This document shows positions 8,318-15,998 of a stretch of 64,000 nt of DNA, piece by piece; position 1 is the first letter of the stretch, and each line of letters opens with the position of its first letter. Source of the DNA: an uncultured Bacillota bacterium (lineage in GTDB: Bacteria; Bacillota_I; Bacilli_A; Erysipelotrichales; Erysipelotrichaceae); assembly GCA_937919165.1 (NCBI GenBank), contig CALFPO010000041.1, positions 1 through 64,000 on the forward strand. Direction: 5' to 3'. Position numbers and translations under genes: made by a program. A model generated the notes under the pieces. That model had not been told where the DNA came from. It worked only from the letters and a program-made list of their open reading frames with translations, and did not search any database.

Positions 8318-9493
8318 ATGACCGAAAAGGAAGACAAAATCGTTTTAACTCTAGAAGATGCTGCAGTAGCAGAAACACAAACAGAAACAGTTGAAGAGGA
8401 AAAGGATCTTGCGAAGGTTGATGTAGCCGATGTTGTAGGAAACGCAGTATTGGATGATCAGGGCCTTTCTGAAGAAGAGAAGAGAATGGTTGATGAATTT
8501 GCGAAGCAGATCGACATCAATGCCACAAACACTATCCTTCAGTATGGCGCCACTGCCCAGAGCAAGGTAGCTGATTTCTCAGAGACCGCTCTAAAGAACG
8601 TCAGAACAAAGGATATGGATGACGTAGGCGATACATTGCTGGAACTGGTATCGGAACTAAAGAGCTTTGATGTAGATGAGAAGTCTGACAATATCTTCGA
8701 GAAGCTGTTCAAGAAGGGTGCCAACAAGATCACTGACGTAAAGTCAAAATATGATTCCGCAAACGAGAACGTTGAGAAGATCGTCAAGGTACTGGAGAAC
8801 CATCAGATCACATTGATGAAGGACATCAGCCTCTTGGATCAGCTGTACGAAAAGAACCTGACCAACTTCAAGGAACTGACCATGTATATCCTGGCCGGCA
8901 ACAAGAAGCTTGAAGAGGTAAAGAGCGTTGATCTTCCAGCTGCTTTGAAGAAGGCTGAAGAATCTGGTCTTCCAGAAGATGCACAGGCTGCCAACGACCT
9001 CGCTGAAGCAATCAACCGCTTCGAGAAGAAGATCCATGACCTTGAGCTGACCAGAATGGTTTCTATCCAGATGGCACCTCAGATCAGGCTTGTCCAGAAC
9101 AACGATACACTGATGACAGAAAAGATCCAGTCGACTCTGTCTAACACCATTCCTCTATGGAAGTCACAGATGCTGATTGCATTGGGCATCGCTCATTCTA
9201 AGGAAGCTGTCAAAGCCCAGAATGAAGTATCAGAGATGACCAACAAGATGCTGAAGCAGAATGCCGAGAACCTGAAGATGGCTACTATTGATACTGCCAA
9301 GGAAGCTGAAAGGGGCATCGTCGATATCGAGACTCTTACCGAGACCAACAAGAAGCTCATCGAAACTCTGGAAGAAGTTAAGCGCATCCAGACTGAAGGC
9401 AGAGAAAAGAGAGCTGCTGCTCAGGTTGAGCTCCGCAGAATGGAAAACGAACTTCAGCAGAAGCTTACTGACGTTACAGATTTGATGAACTAA
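8318..9493 (+). CDS. TelA/KlaA family toxic anion resistance protein
   Basis: This 391-residue, highly charged, largely helical protein matches the TelA family, named for tellurite resistance but broadly linked to cell envelope stress. The first ~55 residues are acidic and low complexity. The core (residues ~120-391) is helical with coiled-coil character and contains RMVSIQMAPQIRLVQNND and PLWKSQMLIALG, typical of the family. AAGGAGAAGAG precedes the ATG. It lies 11 bases after parB and a terminator follows, so it is the last gene of the par operon. Its cellular role is not settled. Confidence 0.85.
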   Translation: MTEKEDKIVLTLEDAAVAETQTETVEEEKDLAKVDVADVVGNAVLDDQGLSEEEKRMVDEFAKQIDINATNTILQYGATAQSKVADFSETALKNVRTKDMDDVGDTLLELVSELKSFDVDEKSDNIFEKLFKKGANKITDVKSKYDSANENVEKIVKVLENHQITLMKDISLLDQLYEKNLTNFKELTMYILAGNKKLEEVKSVDLPAALKKAEESGLPEDAQAANDLAEAINRFEKKIHDLELTRMVSIQMAPQIRLVQNNDTLMTEKIQSTLSNTIPLWKSQMLIALGIAHSKEAVKAQNEVSEMTNKMLKQNAENLKMATIDTAKEAERGIVDIETLTETNKKLIETLEEVKRIQTEGREKRAAAQVELRRMENELQQKLTDVTDLMN

Positions 9494-9520
9494 TATTCAA
9501 TCAGAAAACAATAAAAATAA

Positions 9521-9550
9521 CAAAATGACTCATATGAGTCATTTTGTTTT
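9521..9550. terminator. Bidirectional terminator between telA and pfkB-like gene
   Basis: CAAAATGACTCAT at 9521-9533 and its perfect complement at 9534-9546 form a palindrome. It carries its own A- and T-rich flanks and sits between two convergent genes. Confidence 0.75.
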
Positions 9551-9562
9551 GGTATATATTGA

Positions 9563-10471
9563 TCAGTCATTTAGCGAATCTCTGCTTGGGTAGTTCCTGG
9601 CACCCTTATGGGCTATGCAATATGATGCAATCTTGCAGCCATAGCGGTTGCATACATCAAGCGGAAGATTGCTTGTGAGACCATATATGAAGCCAGCGTT
9701 GAAGGCATCGCCTGCGCCAAGGGTGTCTATGACATCAACCTTGTAGCTAGGACAGAAGCCTTTTTCTTTTCTGTTGAAATATGATGAGCCTTCGGCATTT
9801 CTGGCGATGATGACATTGCTGTCATTCTGCAGAACATTTATGGCATCATTGAGATTGTCTTTGCCGCTGAGCGGAAGCAGATCATCATCTATCGACCCCA
9901 ATAGATAGTCGCTGATCTTGACGACTTCATCAAGATAGGATCTGTCCTCGTTGATGGTCTCAAGACGATAGTTTATGTCAAGAATGATCTTGATGCCTTG
10001 TTTATGGCAAACAGAAAGATAATCGCATATGCTTGCGGCAGCCGGATTCTTGAACAGCATCATGCCGTTGGTGAGTATATATTCAGTATCGCTGATGTCG
10101 ATACCCTTGAGGTCATCAGGATAGATCTCAAGATATGATGGATTCTCTCTTGGCATCAGGAATGGGAAGCGATCATTGCGTTCATCGATCACTACCAGGA
10201 TCTGAGTCGATATCATCGATTCATCAACGAAGAAATGGTATGTGTTGACCCCGACATCATCAAGCTCTTTCTTCATCGCAAGACCATATAGATCCTTGCC
10301 GGCTTTTCCGACAAAGGAGACATCGACACCGAGCTTTCCTAGACCATAGGCAGTGTTGGCGTTTGAACCGCCACACGAAAATGAGACAAAGGCATCATTG
10401 CCTTTCTTGGCTTGTCCGTAGGGGATGATGATGTCAGCACAGCTGTCGCCTATGCAGAGAACCTTACTCAT
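9563..10471 (-). CDS. PfkB/ribokinase family carbohydrate kinase
   Basis: This 302-residue kinase phosphorylates a sugar or nucleoside-like substrate. It has the first PfkB signature region (GGSNANTAYGLGKLG, residues ~33-47) and the second signature DTLGAGDAFNAGF with the catalytic Asp near residue 251. It overlaps the upstream TrpF-like gene by 8 bases, so the two probably act on related compounds. No transporter lies nearby. The substrate is unknown; ribose, fructose or pseudouridine-like compounds are all possible for the family. Confidence 0.88.
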   Translation of the reverse strand: MSKVLCIGDSCADIIIPYGQAKKGNDAFVSFSCGGSNANTAYGLGKLGVDVSFVGKAGKDLYGLAMKKELDDVGVNTYHFFVDESMISTQILVVIDERNDRFPFLMPRENPSYLEIYPDDLKGIDISDTEYILTNGMMLFKNPAAASICDYLSVCHKQGIKIILDINYRLETINEDRSYLDEVVKISDYLLGSIDDDLLPLSGKDNLNDAINVLQNDSNVIIARNAEGSSYFNRKEKGFCPSYKVDVIDTLGAGDAFNAGFIYGLTSNLPLDVCNRYGCKIASYCIAHKGARNYPSRDSLND

Positions 10472-11150
10472 TTATTACCTTGAAGGCCTTGTGGGCGTTA
10501 TCGATGAAGGCTTTTACCTTCTCTTTATTCTTGCGGGTTGTGCCATCAGGAAGCTTGTCGGAAGTCTTGGTGAAGGAATCGACGCCCCATGGCCTTACCT
10601 TGATGATGGCATCATGGACATTATCAGGAGATAGTCCACCAGCCAGGATAACCTTGCAATGGGCTTTCTTGACGATTTCAGCGTCGATATCCCAATTGTT
10701 GGTGAAGCCTGCTGCACCGATGCCGTTGATGTTGCGGTCGACAGAATCAAGAATGAGCGTATCTACAAATGTCGAATAATAGATAGCCTGTTCGATTGAA
10801 CTTTCATCTTCGATGCCGATGGCCTGCAGCACCTTGATGCCTGGAGAAACCTCCTTGATCTTCTTTACGAATTCTGGTGTTGCATAGTAGTCATATCCGC
10901 ATAGATGGATGACATCCGGTTTCAGGAATCTGACTGGTTCATATAGAGGTTCATCGCTTTTGGTGACGCAGATGAGAACCTTCTTGGCCTTATCGCCGAT
11001 GGCTTCGAATATCTCTTTGGCCTTCTCTAATGTGACTTGGCTAGGCAGATTGACGCCTGTGTCGATTGATAGGCCAATATAGTCGGCCCCAGCATCTACG
11101 CAATCTAGAGCCTCTTGTACAGTCTGTATTGAATATATTTGAGTAATCAT
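10464..11150 (-). CDS. TrpF-like (phosphoribosylanthranilate isomerase fold) protein
   Basis: This 228-residue TIM barrel resembles TrpF: DAGADYIGLSI near the N-terminus, LILDSV with the conserved Asp, VILAGGLSPDNV as the phosphate-binding loop, and PWGVDSF at the end. The N-terminal KICG motif that provides the TrpF general-base cysteine is replaced by IYSIQ, and no other trp genes are present. I read it as a paralog working with the overlapping PfkB kinase on a phosphorylated sugar. The start has TATAAT six bases upstream and no ribosome binding site. Confidence 0.7.
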   Translation of the reverse strand: MITQIYSIQTVQEALDCVDAGADYIGLSIDTGVNLPSQVTLEKAKEIFEAIGDKAKKVLICVTKSDEPLYEPVRFLKPDVIHLCGYDYYATPEFVKKIKEVSPGIKVLQAIGIEDESSIEQAIYYSTFVDTLILDSVDRNINGIGAAGFTNNWDIDAEIVKKAHCKVILAGGLSPDNVHDAIIKVRPWGVDSFTKTSDKLPDGTTRKNKEKVKAFIDNAHKAFKVINE

Positions 11151-11162
11151 AATGAAATTATA
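11151..11162 (-). promoter_or_regulatory. -10 box, leaderless start of TrpF-like gene
   Basis: On the minus strand TGC-TATAAT (extended -10, box at 11162-11157) is followed by six bases and the ATG at 11150. Confidence 0.6.
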
Positions 11163-11174
11163 GCATGCTCAATT

Positions 11175-11189
11175 TGGTATAATTTAGAC
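11175..11189 (+). promoter_or_regulatory. Extended -10 box, leaderless start of pseudouridine synthase gene
   Basis: TGG-TATAAT (box at 11178-11183) is followed by six bases and the ATG at 11190. It is the mirror of the divergent box at 11157-11162; only 39 bases separate the two start codons. Confidence 0.6.
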
Positions 11190-12086
11190 ATGAAATACCA
11201 ACTGAGAGATACTTGGCTAGATATCGATATCGAAAGCCTATGGGTCAAGACGATTCAGGAATTTTTTGACAATTTTGTGCCTTCCAAGAAGGTTCAGCAT
11301 CTGCTTATTCAGAACAAGAACATCCTTCTTGACGGCAATCCGGTCAAAAGAGAAGATGACATCGTTGGACTGAAGCTCAATATCAATATCTATCCTGAAA
11401 CATATGAATATCAGACTGTCCCAAACAAGCTTGATGTCGTATACGAAGATGAGATCATGCTGATTGTGAATAAGCCAAAAGGGCTGCTGGTACATTCCGA
11501 TGGAACCGATGAGCTGACATTGACCAAGATCGTCGAATCGTATTATGCCGATAGAAGCTATATAAGCGCCTTGCCTATCCATAGATTGGATAAGGAAACA
11601 TCAGGACTTGTCGTATATTCCAAATCGATTGTCTTCCAGCCACTGTTGGATAAGATGCTTTCAGAGAAGAAGATCAGAAGAAACTATCTGGCTTTCGTTA
11701 AGGGAATAATGGAAAGCGGCAAGACGATGACCATCGATAAGCCAATCGGCAATGATCGTCATAATTCCAACAAGCGTGTCATATACAAGAATGGCCAGAA
11801 GGCTCTGACCAAGGTAAGAAGCATCGGATGCAACAGAAAGAATAACTATTCGGTATTGATGTGTGTATTGGATACAGGACGCACCCACCAGATCAGACTG
11901 CATCTATCATCGGAGAATTATCCGATATTGAATGATGATCTCTATGGTGTACCAAGTAGGCTATGCATAAGAATGGGACTGTTTGCGGACAGCATAGAGA
12001 TGTACCATCCGTTAATCGAGGACAACAGGGAATTCGAGTGTGAACTGCCAAACGATCTGGCGAAGCTCTATGCCGAGATCAAATGA
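11190..12086 (+). CDS. RluA-family pseudouridine synthase
   Basis: This 298-residue enzyme isomerises uridine to pseudouridine in rRNA or tRNA. The N-terminal ~75 residues resemble an S4 RNA-binding domain. The catalytic motif IHRLDKETSGLVVYSKS carries the essential Asp near residue 134, and GRTHQIRLHL follows. The ATG at 11190 is chosen because a TATAAT box lies six bases upstream; an in-frame codon at 11139 lies upstream of that box. The specific target uridine is not predictable here. Confidence 0.9.
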   Translation: MKYQLRDTWLDIDIESLWVKTIQEFFDNFVPSKKVQHLLIQNKNILLDGNPVKREDDIVGLKLNINIYPETYEYQTVPNKLDVVYEDEIMLIVNKPKGLLVHSDGTDELTLTKIVESYYADRSYISALPIHRLDKETSGLVVYSKSIVFQPLLDKMLSEKKIRRNYLAFVKGIMESGKTMTIDKPIGNDRHNSNKRVIYKNGQKALTKVRSIGCNRKNNYSVLMCVLDTGRTHQIRLHLSSENYPILNDDLYGVPSRLCIRMGLFADSIEMYHPLIEDNREFECELPNDLAKLYAEIK

Positions 12087-12180
12087 CAAGAATAATTCCA
12101 TACATATTTTTTCTGCATGTAATACAATATTAGTATCAGCATTTCTATAGCCATATAGGATTGCGGGAGAAGCATAAAAG

Positions 12181-13242
12181 ATGAAATTCAGTTACTTCAT
12201 TGATGCCGTAATAAGGATCTTCAAGAACAAGGTAAAGACAAAATACAATCAGGAAACAGACAACCTGCTTAGAGGATATTCCTCTATCATTTTGATGCTG
12301 GCATCGATTGTCATGACGATTCTCAATGTAGTCAAGGGAAATACTGCCATGACCATAAGCACATCGCTCATGGCTGTCGGTTTCTTTGTTTCGGCTGCAC
12401 TGTGCTTCCTTTTCAATAAGACTACAGCAGCTGGAACCGTCATGTCTTTGATGTGCGGCTTCATGTTCTCGATGTTTGCGGTAACCGGCGAGAATGACGG
12501 CTTTGCGATCCTTTGGATACTGCTTGTTCCAATCATGAGCATGTCGATTGTCGGCATCTATCGCGGCAATCTGCTGTGCATGTATTTTTTGATTTTCCTG
12601 ATCGTCATATTCTATACTCCTGCAAACAGATTCATTGCAGATGCATATACCGAAACATTCAAGATCAGATTCCCTGTCCTGTTCCTAGTTAGCTATATCA
12701 TGACGCTCTATCTGATGATCCAGAAGGACTACTATTTCTATAGGACTGAGGTCATGGCTTATGAAGATGAGCTGAGCGGACTCAGAAATCGTCGTTTCTA
12801 TGACGAGAAGCTTGAGACATTGGCAGAAAAGGAACTTGACGATGATCTCGCCATCGTTTCGATTGACCTGAACAAACTCAAATACTATAACGATACCTTC
12901 GGCCATGAAGCTGGCGATGAACTTATCGCTTCAGCATCAAAGCTGATGAAGAAGAACTTCAAGGATGCAGAAGCTGTCTGCCGTACCGGCGGTGATGAAT
13001 TCATGATCATCAGTGAAGTCGGACGCGACGTTTTTGAGCAGCAGATCGCCGATCTGCAGAAGGACTGCGAAACCTTTGAAGGCAAGTTTGTCAAGACGAT
13101 ATCCCTGGCTATTGGTGTTGCCTATCGCAAGGACAACATGCATATGGACATCGATGAGCTTGAAAAGGAAGCTGACCGCAAGATGTATGAATCTAAGGCC
13201 TCTTTCTATAGACAAGGCGGCAACGACAGAAGAAGACGATGA
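12181..13242 (+). CDS. Membrane-bound diguanylate cyclase (GGDEF)
   Basis: This protein makes cyclic di-GMP from GTP. The 353-residue sequence has an N-terminal membrane domain of about five or six helices (residues ~25-185), then a GGDEF domain with the active-site motif RTGGDEFMII and substrate-binding LNKLKYYNDTFGHEAGDEL. The inhibitory I-site RxxD position reads KxxE, so product inhibition may be weak. GGGAGAAG precedes the ATG and a possible -10 box (TACAAT) lies at 12123-12128. Its stop overlaps ybaK in an ATGA. Confidence 0.9.
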   Translation: MKFSYFIDAVIRIFKNKVKTKYNQETDNLLRGYSSIILMLASIVMTILNVVKGNTAMTISTSLMAVGFFVSAALCFLFNKTTAAGTVMSLMCGFMFSMFAVTGENDGFAILWILLVPIMSMSIVGIYRGNLLCMYFLIFLIVIFYTPANRFIADAYTETFKIRFPVLFLVSYIMTLYLMIQKDYYFYRTEVMAYEDELSGLRNRRFYDEKLETLAEKELDDDLAIVSIDLNKLKYYNDTFGHEAGDELIASASKLMKKNFKDAEAVCRTGGDEFMIISEVGRDVFEQQIADLQKDCETFEGKFVKTISLAIGVAYRKDNMHMDIDELEKEADRKMYESKASFYRQGGNDRRRR

Positions 13243-13715
13243 AGACCAATGCCATGCGCATGCTGGATGCGGCGAAGATAAGCTATGAGCTTTTGGAGTA
13301 TAGCCTCGACAAAGACAAGTTCTCTGGCGAAGCCGTATCTGACCTGCTTGGAATGGACTACAAATCTTGTTATAAGACCCTAGCTCTGTTTCATGAACAT
13401 GAGCTTTTTATTTGCGTAGTGCCGGTAGATTCGCAGATCGACCTGAAGAAATGCGCCAAGCAGATCGGCGTCAAGAATCTGGAGATGGTTCATGTGAAGG
13501 ATCTGCTGCAGAAGGTCGGATATGAAAGAGGTTCTGTATCGCCAGTGGGTGTGAAAAGAAACAGCGGCATCTATTTCGATGATGAGGTCATGAACCATGA
13601 AATCATCGAAATCAGTGCTGGGGCATATGGAATGGGCCTTAAGGTAAACAGAGAAGAGCTGCTTGCGTATCTGCATGCACAGGTTAAGGATATAGTTATC
13701 GATGAAGATGATTAA
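13239..13715 (+). CDS. ybaK: Cys-tRNA(Pro)/aminoacyl-tRNA deacylase, YbaK family
   Basis: This 158-residue protein is a YbaK/EbsC-type editing enzyme that hydrolyses mischarged tRNA such as Cys-tRNA(Pro). Features are KTNAMRMLDAAKISYE at the start, YKTLAL with the conserved lysine, PVDSQIDLKK, and GSVSPVG in the active-site loop. It overlaps the GGDEF gene by 4 bases and rnmV by 14, which places it in a tightly coupled operon. Confidence 0.9.
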   Translation: MKTNAMRMLDAAKISYELLEYSLDKDKFSGEAVSDLLGMDYKSCYKTLALFHEHELFICVVPVDSQIDLKKCAKQIGVKNLEMVHVKDLLQKVGYERGSVSPVGVKRNSGIYFDDEVMNHEIIEISAGAYGMGLKVNREELLAYLHAQVKDIVIDEDD

Positions 13716-14226
13716 GGAAGTTATCGTAGTAGAAGGAGCAAATGATACGAAGCGCCTGAAGGCGTTTTTTGATGTAGATACGATTGAGACTCATGGCTTG
13801 GGTTTAAGCAAGGAAACGATTGAACTAATAAAGGATATCAATCAAAGAAGAGGGGTTATCCTGTTTTTAGATCCTGATACTCCTGGCGAGAAGATCAGAA
13901 GAAGGATCAATGATGAGATACCTGATCTCAAGAATGCCTTCGTCATGAAGGAAGATGCCAGAACCAGAAAGAAGGTCGGCATCGAACATGCCGATAAAGA
14001 GACGCTTGAAGAGGCTTTGGACAACCTCATCACATATACGGAAAGTTTTGATAGTATAGATATGGAAGATTTCTATGCCTTGGGCTTAAGCGGCAGAGAA
14101 GATTCCAGTGCAAGAAGGCAGATCGTCTCAAGAAGATACCATCTAGGCAAATGCAATGCCAAGACGATGTTCAAGAGACTGAATATGCTGAAGATCACAA
14201 AGGAAGAACTGCAGGATTTGCTATGA
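13702..14226 (+). CDS. rnmV: Ribonuclease M5
   Basis: This enzyme matures 5S rRNA. The 174-residue protein is a TOPRIM nuclease: VVEGANDTKRLKAFF holds the catalytic Glu, LFLDPDTPGEKIR the DxD motif, and HADKETLEEAL the family C-terminal signature. It lies directly before rsmA as in Bacillus. An in-frame ATG two codons downstream is an alternative start. It overlaps rsmA by 4 bases (ATGA). Confidence 0.95.
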   Translation: MKMIKEVIVVEGANDTKRLKAFFDVDTIETHGLGLSKETIELIKDINQRRGVILFLDPDTPGEKIRRRINDEIPDLKNAFVMKEDARTRKKVGIEHADKETLEEALDNLITYTESFDSIDMEDFYALGLSGREDSSARRQIVSRRYHLGKCNAKTMFKRLNMLKITKEELQDLL

Positions 14227-15035
14227 TCGCAAACATCAATCATATAAAGGAAGTCATGGGAGAACTGAAGGCCAAGAAGAAATTTGGCCAGAATTTTCTT
14301 ACTGACGCCAATGTCGTAGATAAGATCGCAAAGAACGCCTGCGACAAGGATACGTTGACCATCGAGATAGGCCCAGGCCTTGGAGCGTTGACTGAGATGC
14401 TGCTGAAGTATTCAAAACATGTCGATGCCTACGAGATAGATAGAGACATGTATGAGATTCTGCAAAGGCAGTTCAAGGACGAGGAACATCTGGACATCTA
14501 TCTTGAGGATTTCCTGGATACCGATCTAAGCAGATACAAGGAAAAGGTCAACATCTGTTCCAATCTGCCATATTATGTGACCACGCCCATCCTATTCAAG
14601 CTCTTTGAGTCTGAGCTTGATATAGGCAAGATAACGGTCATGGTGCAGAAGGAAGTGGCTGACCGTTTTGATGCAGAGGTCGGAAGCGAAGACTACAATG
14701 CCCTCAGCATCATCGTGCAGTATCTCTATGATGTGAAGCTTGAGATGAATGTCTCCAAGAAGGTCTTCTATCCTGAACCCCAGGTCGATAGTGCCGTCAT
14801 TTCCTTTACGCCAAAAAGGGAAAGGGACAGGGAATTCGAGGAAGGCTTCTTTGAACTATTAAAGAACTGCTTCCGCATGAGAAGAAAGACTCTCAGCAAC
14901 AACCTGAAAGACATCTATGACCGGGATGTTGTGGAAAAGATATTCGCTGAAGCGAACCTATCCGAAAGGACAAGAGCCCAGGAGCTCACCCTTGAGGATT
15001 TCATGAATATATATAAGGTGGTTTCTAGACAATGA
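14223..15035 (+). CDS. rsmA: 16S rRNA dimethyladenosine transferase RsmA (KsgA)
   Basis: This enzyme dimethylates A1518 and A1519 of 16S rRNA. The 270-residue protein has KKKFGQNFLTD, the SAM-binding loop IEIGPGLGALT, and the catalytic SNLPYYVTTP (NLPY). The start at 14223 forms an ATGA overlap with rnmV; the open frame upstream to 14151 is only rnmV read in another frame. It overlaps ispE by 4 bases. Confidence 0.96.
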   Translation: MIANINHIKEVMGELKAKKKFGQNFLTDANVVDKIAKNACDKDTLTIEIGPGLGALTEMLLKYSKHVDAYEIDRDMYEILQRQFKDEEHLDIYLEDFLDTDLSRYKEKVNICSNLPYYVTTPILFKLFESELDIGKITVMVQKEVADRFDAEVGSEDYNALSIIVQYLYDVKLEMNVSKKVFYPEPQVDSAVISFTPKRERDREFEEGFFELLKNCFRMRRKTLSNNLKDIYDRDVVEKIFAEANLSERTRAQELTLEDFMNIYKVVSRQ

Positions 15036-15868
15036 AAGAACGTGCATATGCCAAGATAAACATGTCTCTTGATGTGTTCAACATCAGGGAAGACGGCTAT
15101 CATGACATCAATTCGATAATGGTTCCGATCGATTTCTATGATGAGCTGGAGATCGAGAAAAGCAGCAGAGATGAGTATGTATGCAACAGGATGCATATCC
15201 TTTTCAATAGACACAATTCCATCATCAAGATGATCAACATCGTGAAGGAAAGATTCCATATCGATGACCATTATAGCGTCAAGCTCAACAAGCACATTCC
15301 CATCAAGGCTGGCTTAGGCGGAGGGACATCCGATGCAGCAGCAGCTTTGAGAATCATGGAAAGAATGTATGAACTCAAGCTTACTGATGAAGAGAGAATC
15401 GACATCTGTCTGAAGGTTGGTGCAGATGTGCCATTCAATTACTACAGTACCCCTGCAGTTGTTTCTGGTCTTGGAGATGTCATAGAGCCATTCGAGATGG
15501 CTAAAGAATATGAAGTCCTATTGGTGAAGCCAAGAATGGGCGTGTCGACCGTTGAGGCCTATGAGTCGCTCAATATGGACATTTGCGATCATCCTGATAT
15601 TGATGCTTTGCGTCTTGCCTTGACTGATGGCGACAGCATCGAAGGCAAGCTTGGCAACAGTCTTGAGCAGCCAGCCCTGAAGCTGAATCGAGAGGTTGCG
15701 GTAATCAAGAACAGACTTGGTGAGCTTGGAGCCAAGAATGTGCTGATGTCAGGAAGCGGATCAACCGTCTTTGCGATCAGCGAAGATAAGCAAGAGATAG
15801 CCGATCTTCATGACAAGATGTCTAGACTTGGCTACTTCACAAGGCTGACCAGGACACTCAACAGATAG
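15032..15868 (+). CDS. ispE: 4-diphosphocytidyl-2-C-methyl-D-erythritol kinase
   Basis: This GHMP kinase of the non-mevalonate isoprenoid pathway phosphorylates CDP-methylerythritol. The 278-residue protein has KINMSLDV near the N-terminus, the ATP-binding glycine motif PIKAGLGGGTSDAAAAL around residue 92, and MSGSGSTVFA as the third GHMP motif. It shows the conserved rsmA-ispE neighbourhood and a 4-base overlap. A strong terminator follows. Confidence 0.95.
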   Translation: MKERAYAKINMSLDVFNIREDGYHDINSIMVPIDFYDELEIEKSSRDEYVCNRMHILFNRHNSIIKMINIVKERFHIDDHYSVKLNKHIPIKAGLGGGTSDAAAALRIMERMYELKLTDEERIDICLKVGADVPFNYYSTPAVVSGLGDVIEPFEMAKEYEVLLVKPRMGVSTVEAYESLNMDICDHPDIDALRLALTDGDSIEGKLGNSLEQPALKLNREVAVIKNRLGELGAKNVLMSGSGSTVFAISEDKQEIADLHDKMSRLGYFTRLTRTLNR

Positions 15869-15900
15869 TCCTGGAGCACTGCACAGAATCGCTGCACAAC

Positions 15901-15925
15901 AAACCGTCATTTAGGACGGTTTTTT
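15901..15925 (+). terminator. Terminator after ispE
   Basis: AAACCGTC at 15901-15908 pairs with GACGGTTT at 15915-15922, followed directly by a run of T to 15925. Confidence 0.8.
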
Positions 15926-15959
15926 CGTAAAAATGAAAAGCCAAACGCAAAAATAAATG

Positions 15960-15965
15960 TATAAT
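15960..15965 (+). promoter_or_regulatory. -10 box of the prs-fusion gene
   Basis: TATAAT at 15960-15965. AGGAG follows at 15984-15988, nine bases before the ATG at 15999. This rules out the earlier in-frame ATG at 15957, which lies upstream of the predicted transcript. Confidence 0.5.
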
Positions 15966-15998
15966 GAAAGTAATCATGCATATAGGAGAATGACGGAA

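Noticed and set aside
15957..15998. Upstream in-frame ATGs extending the prs fusion protein
   Set aside because: The codons at 15957 lie at or before the TATAAT box, and the AGGAG ribosome site is correctly spaced only for the ATG at 15999.
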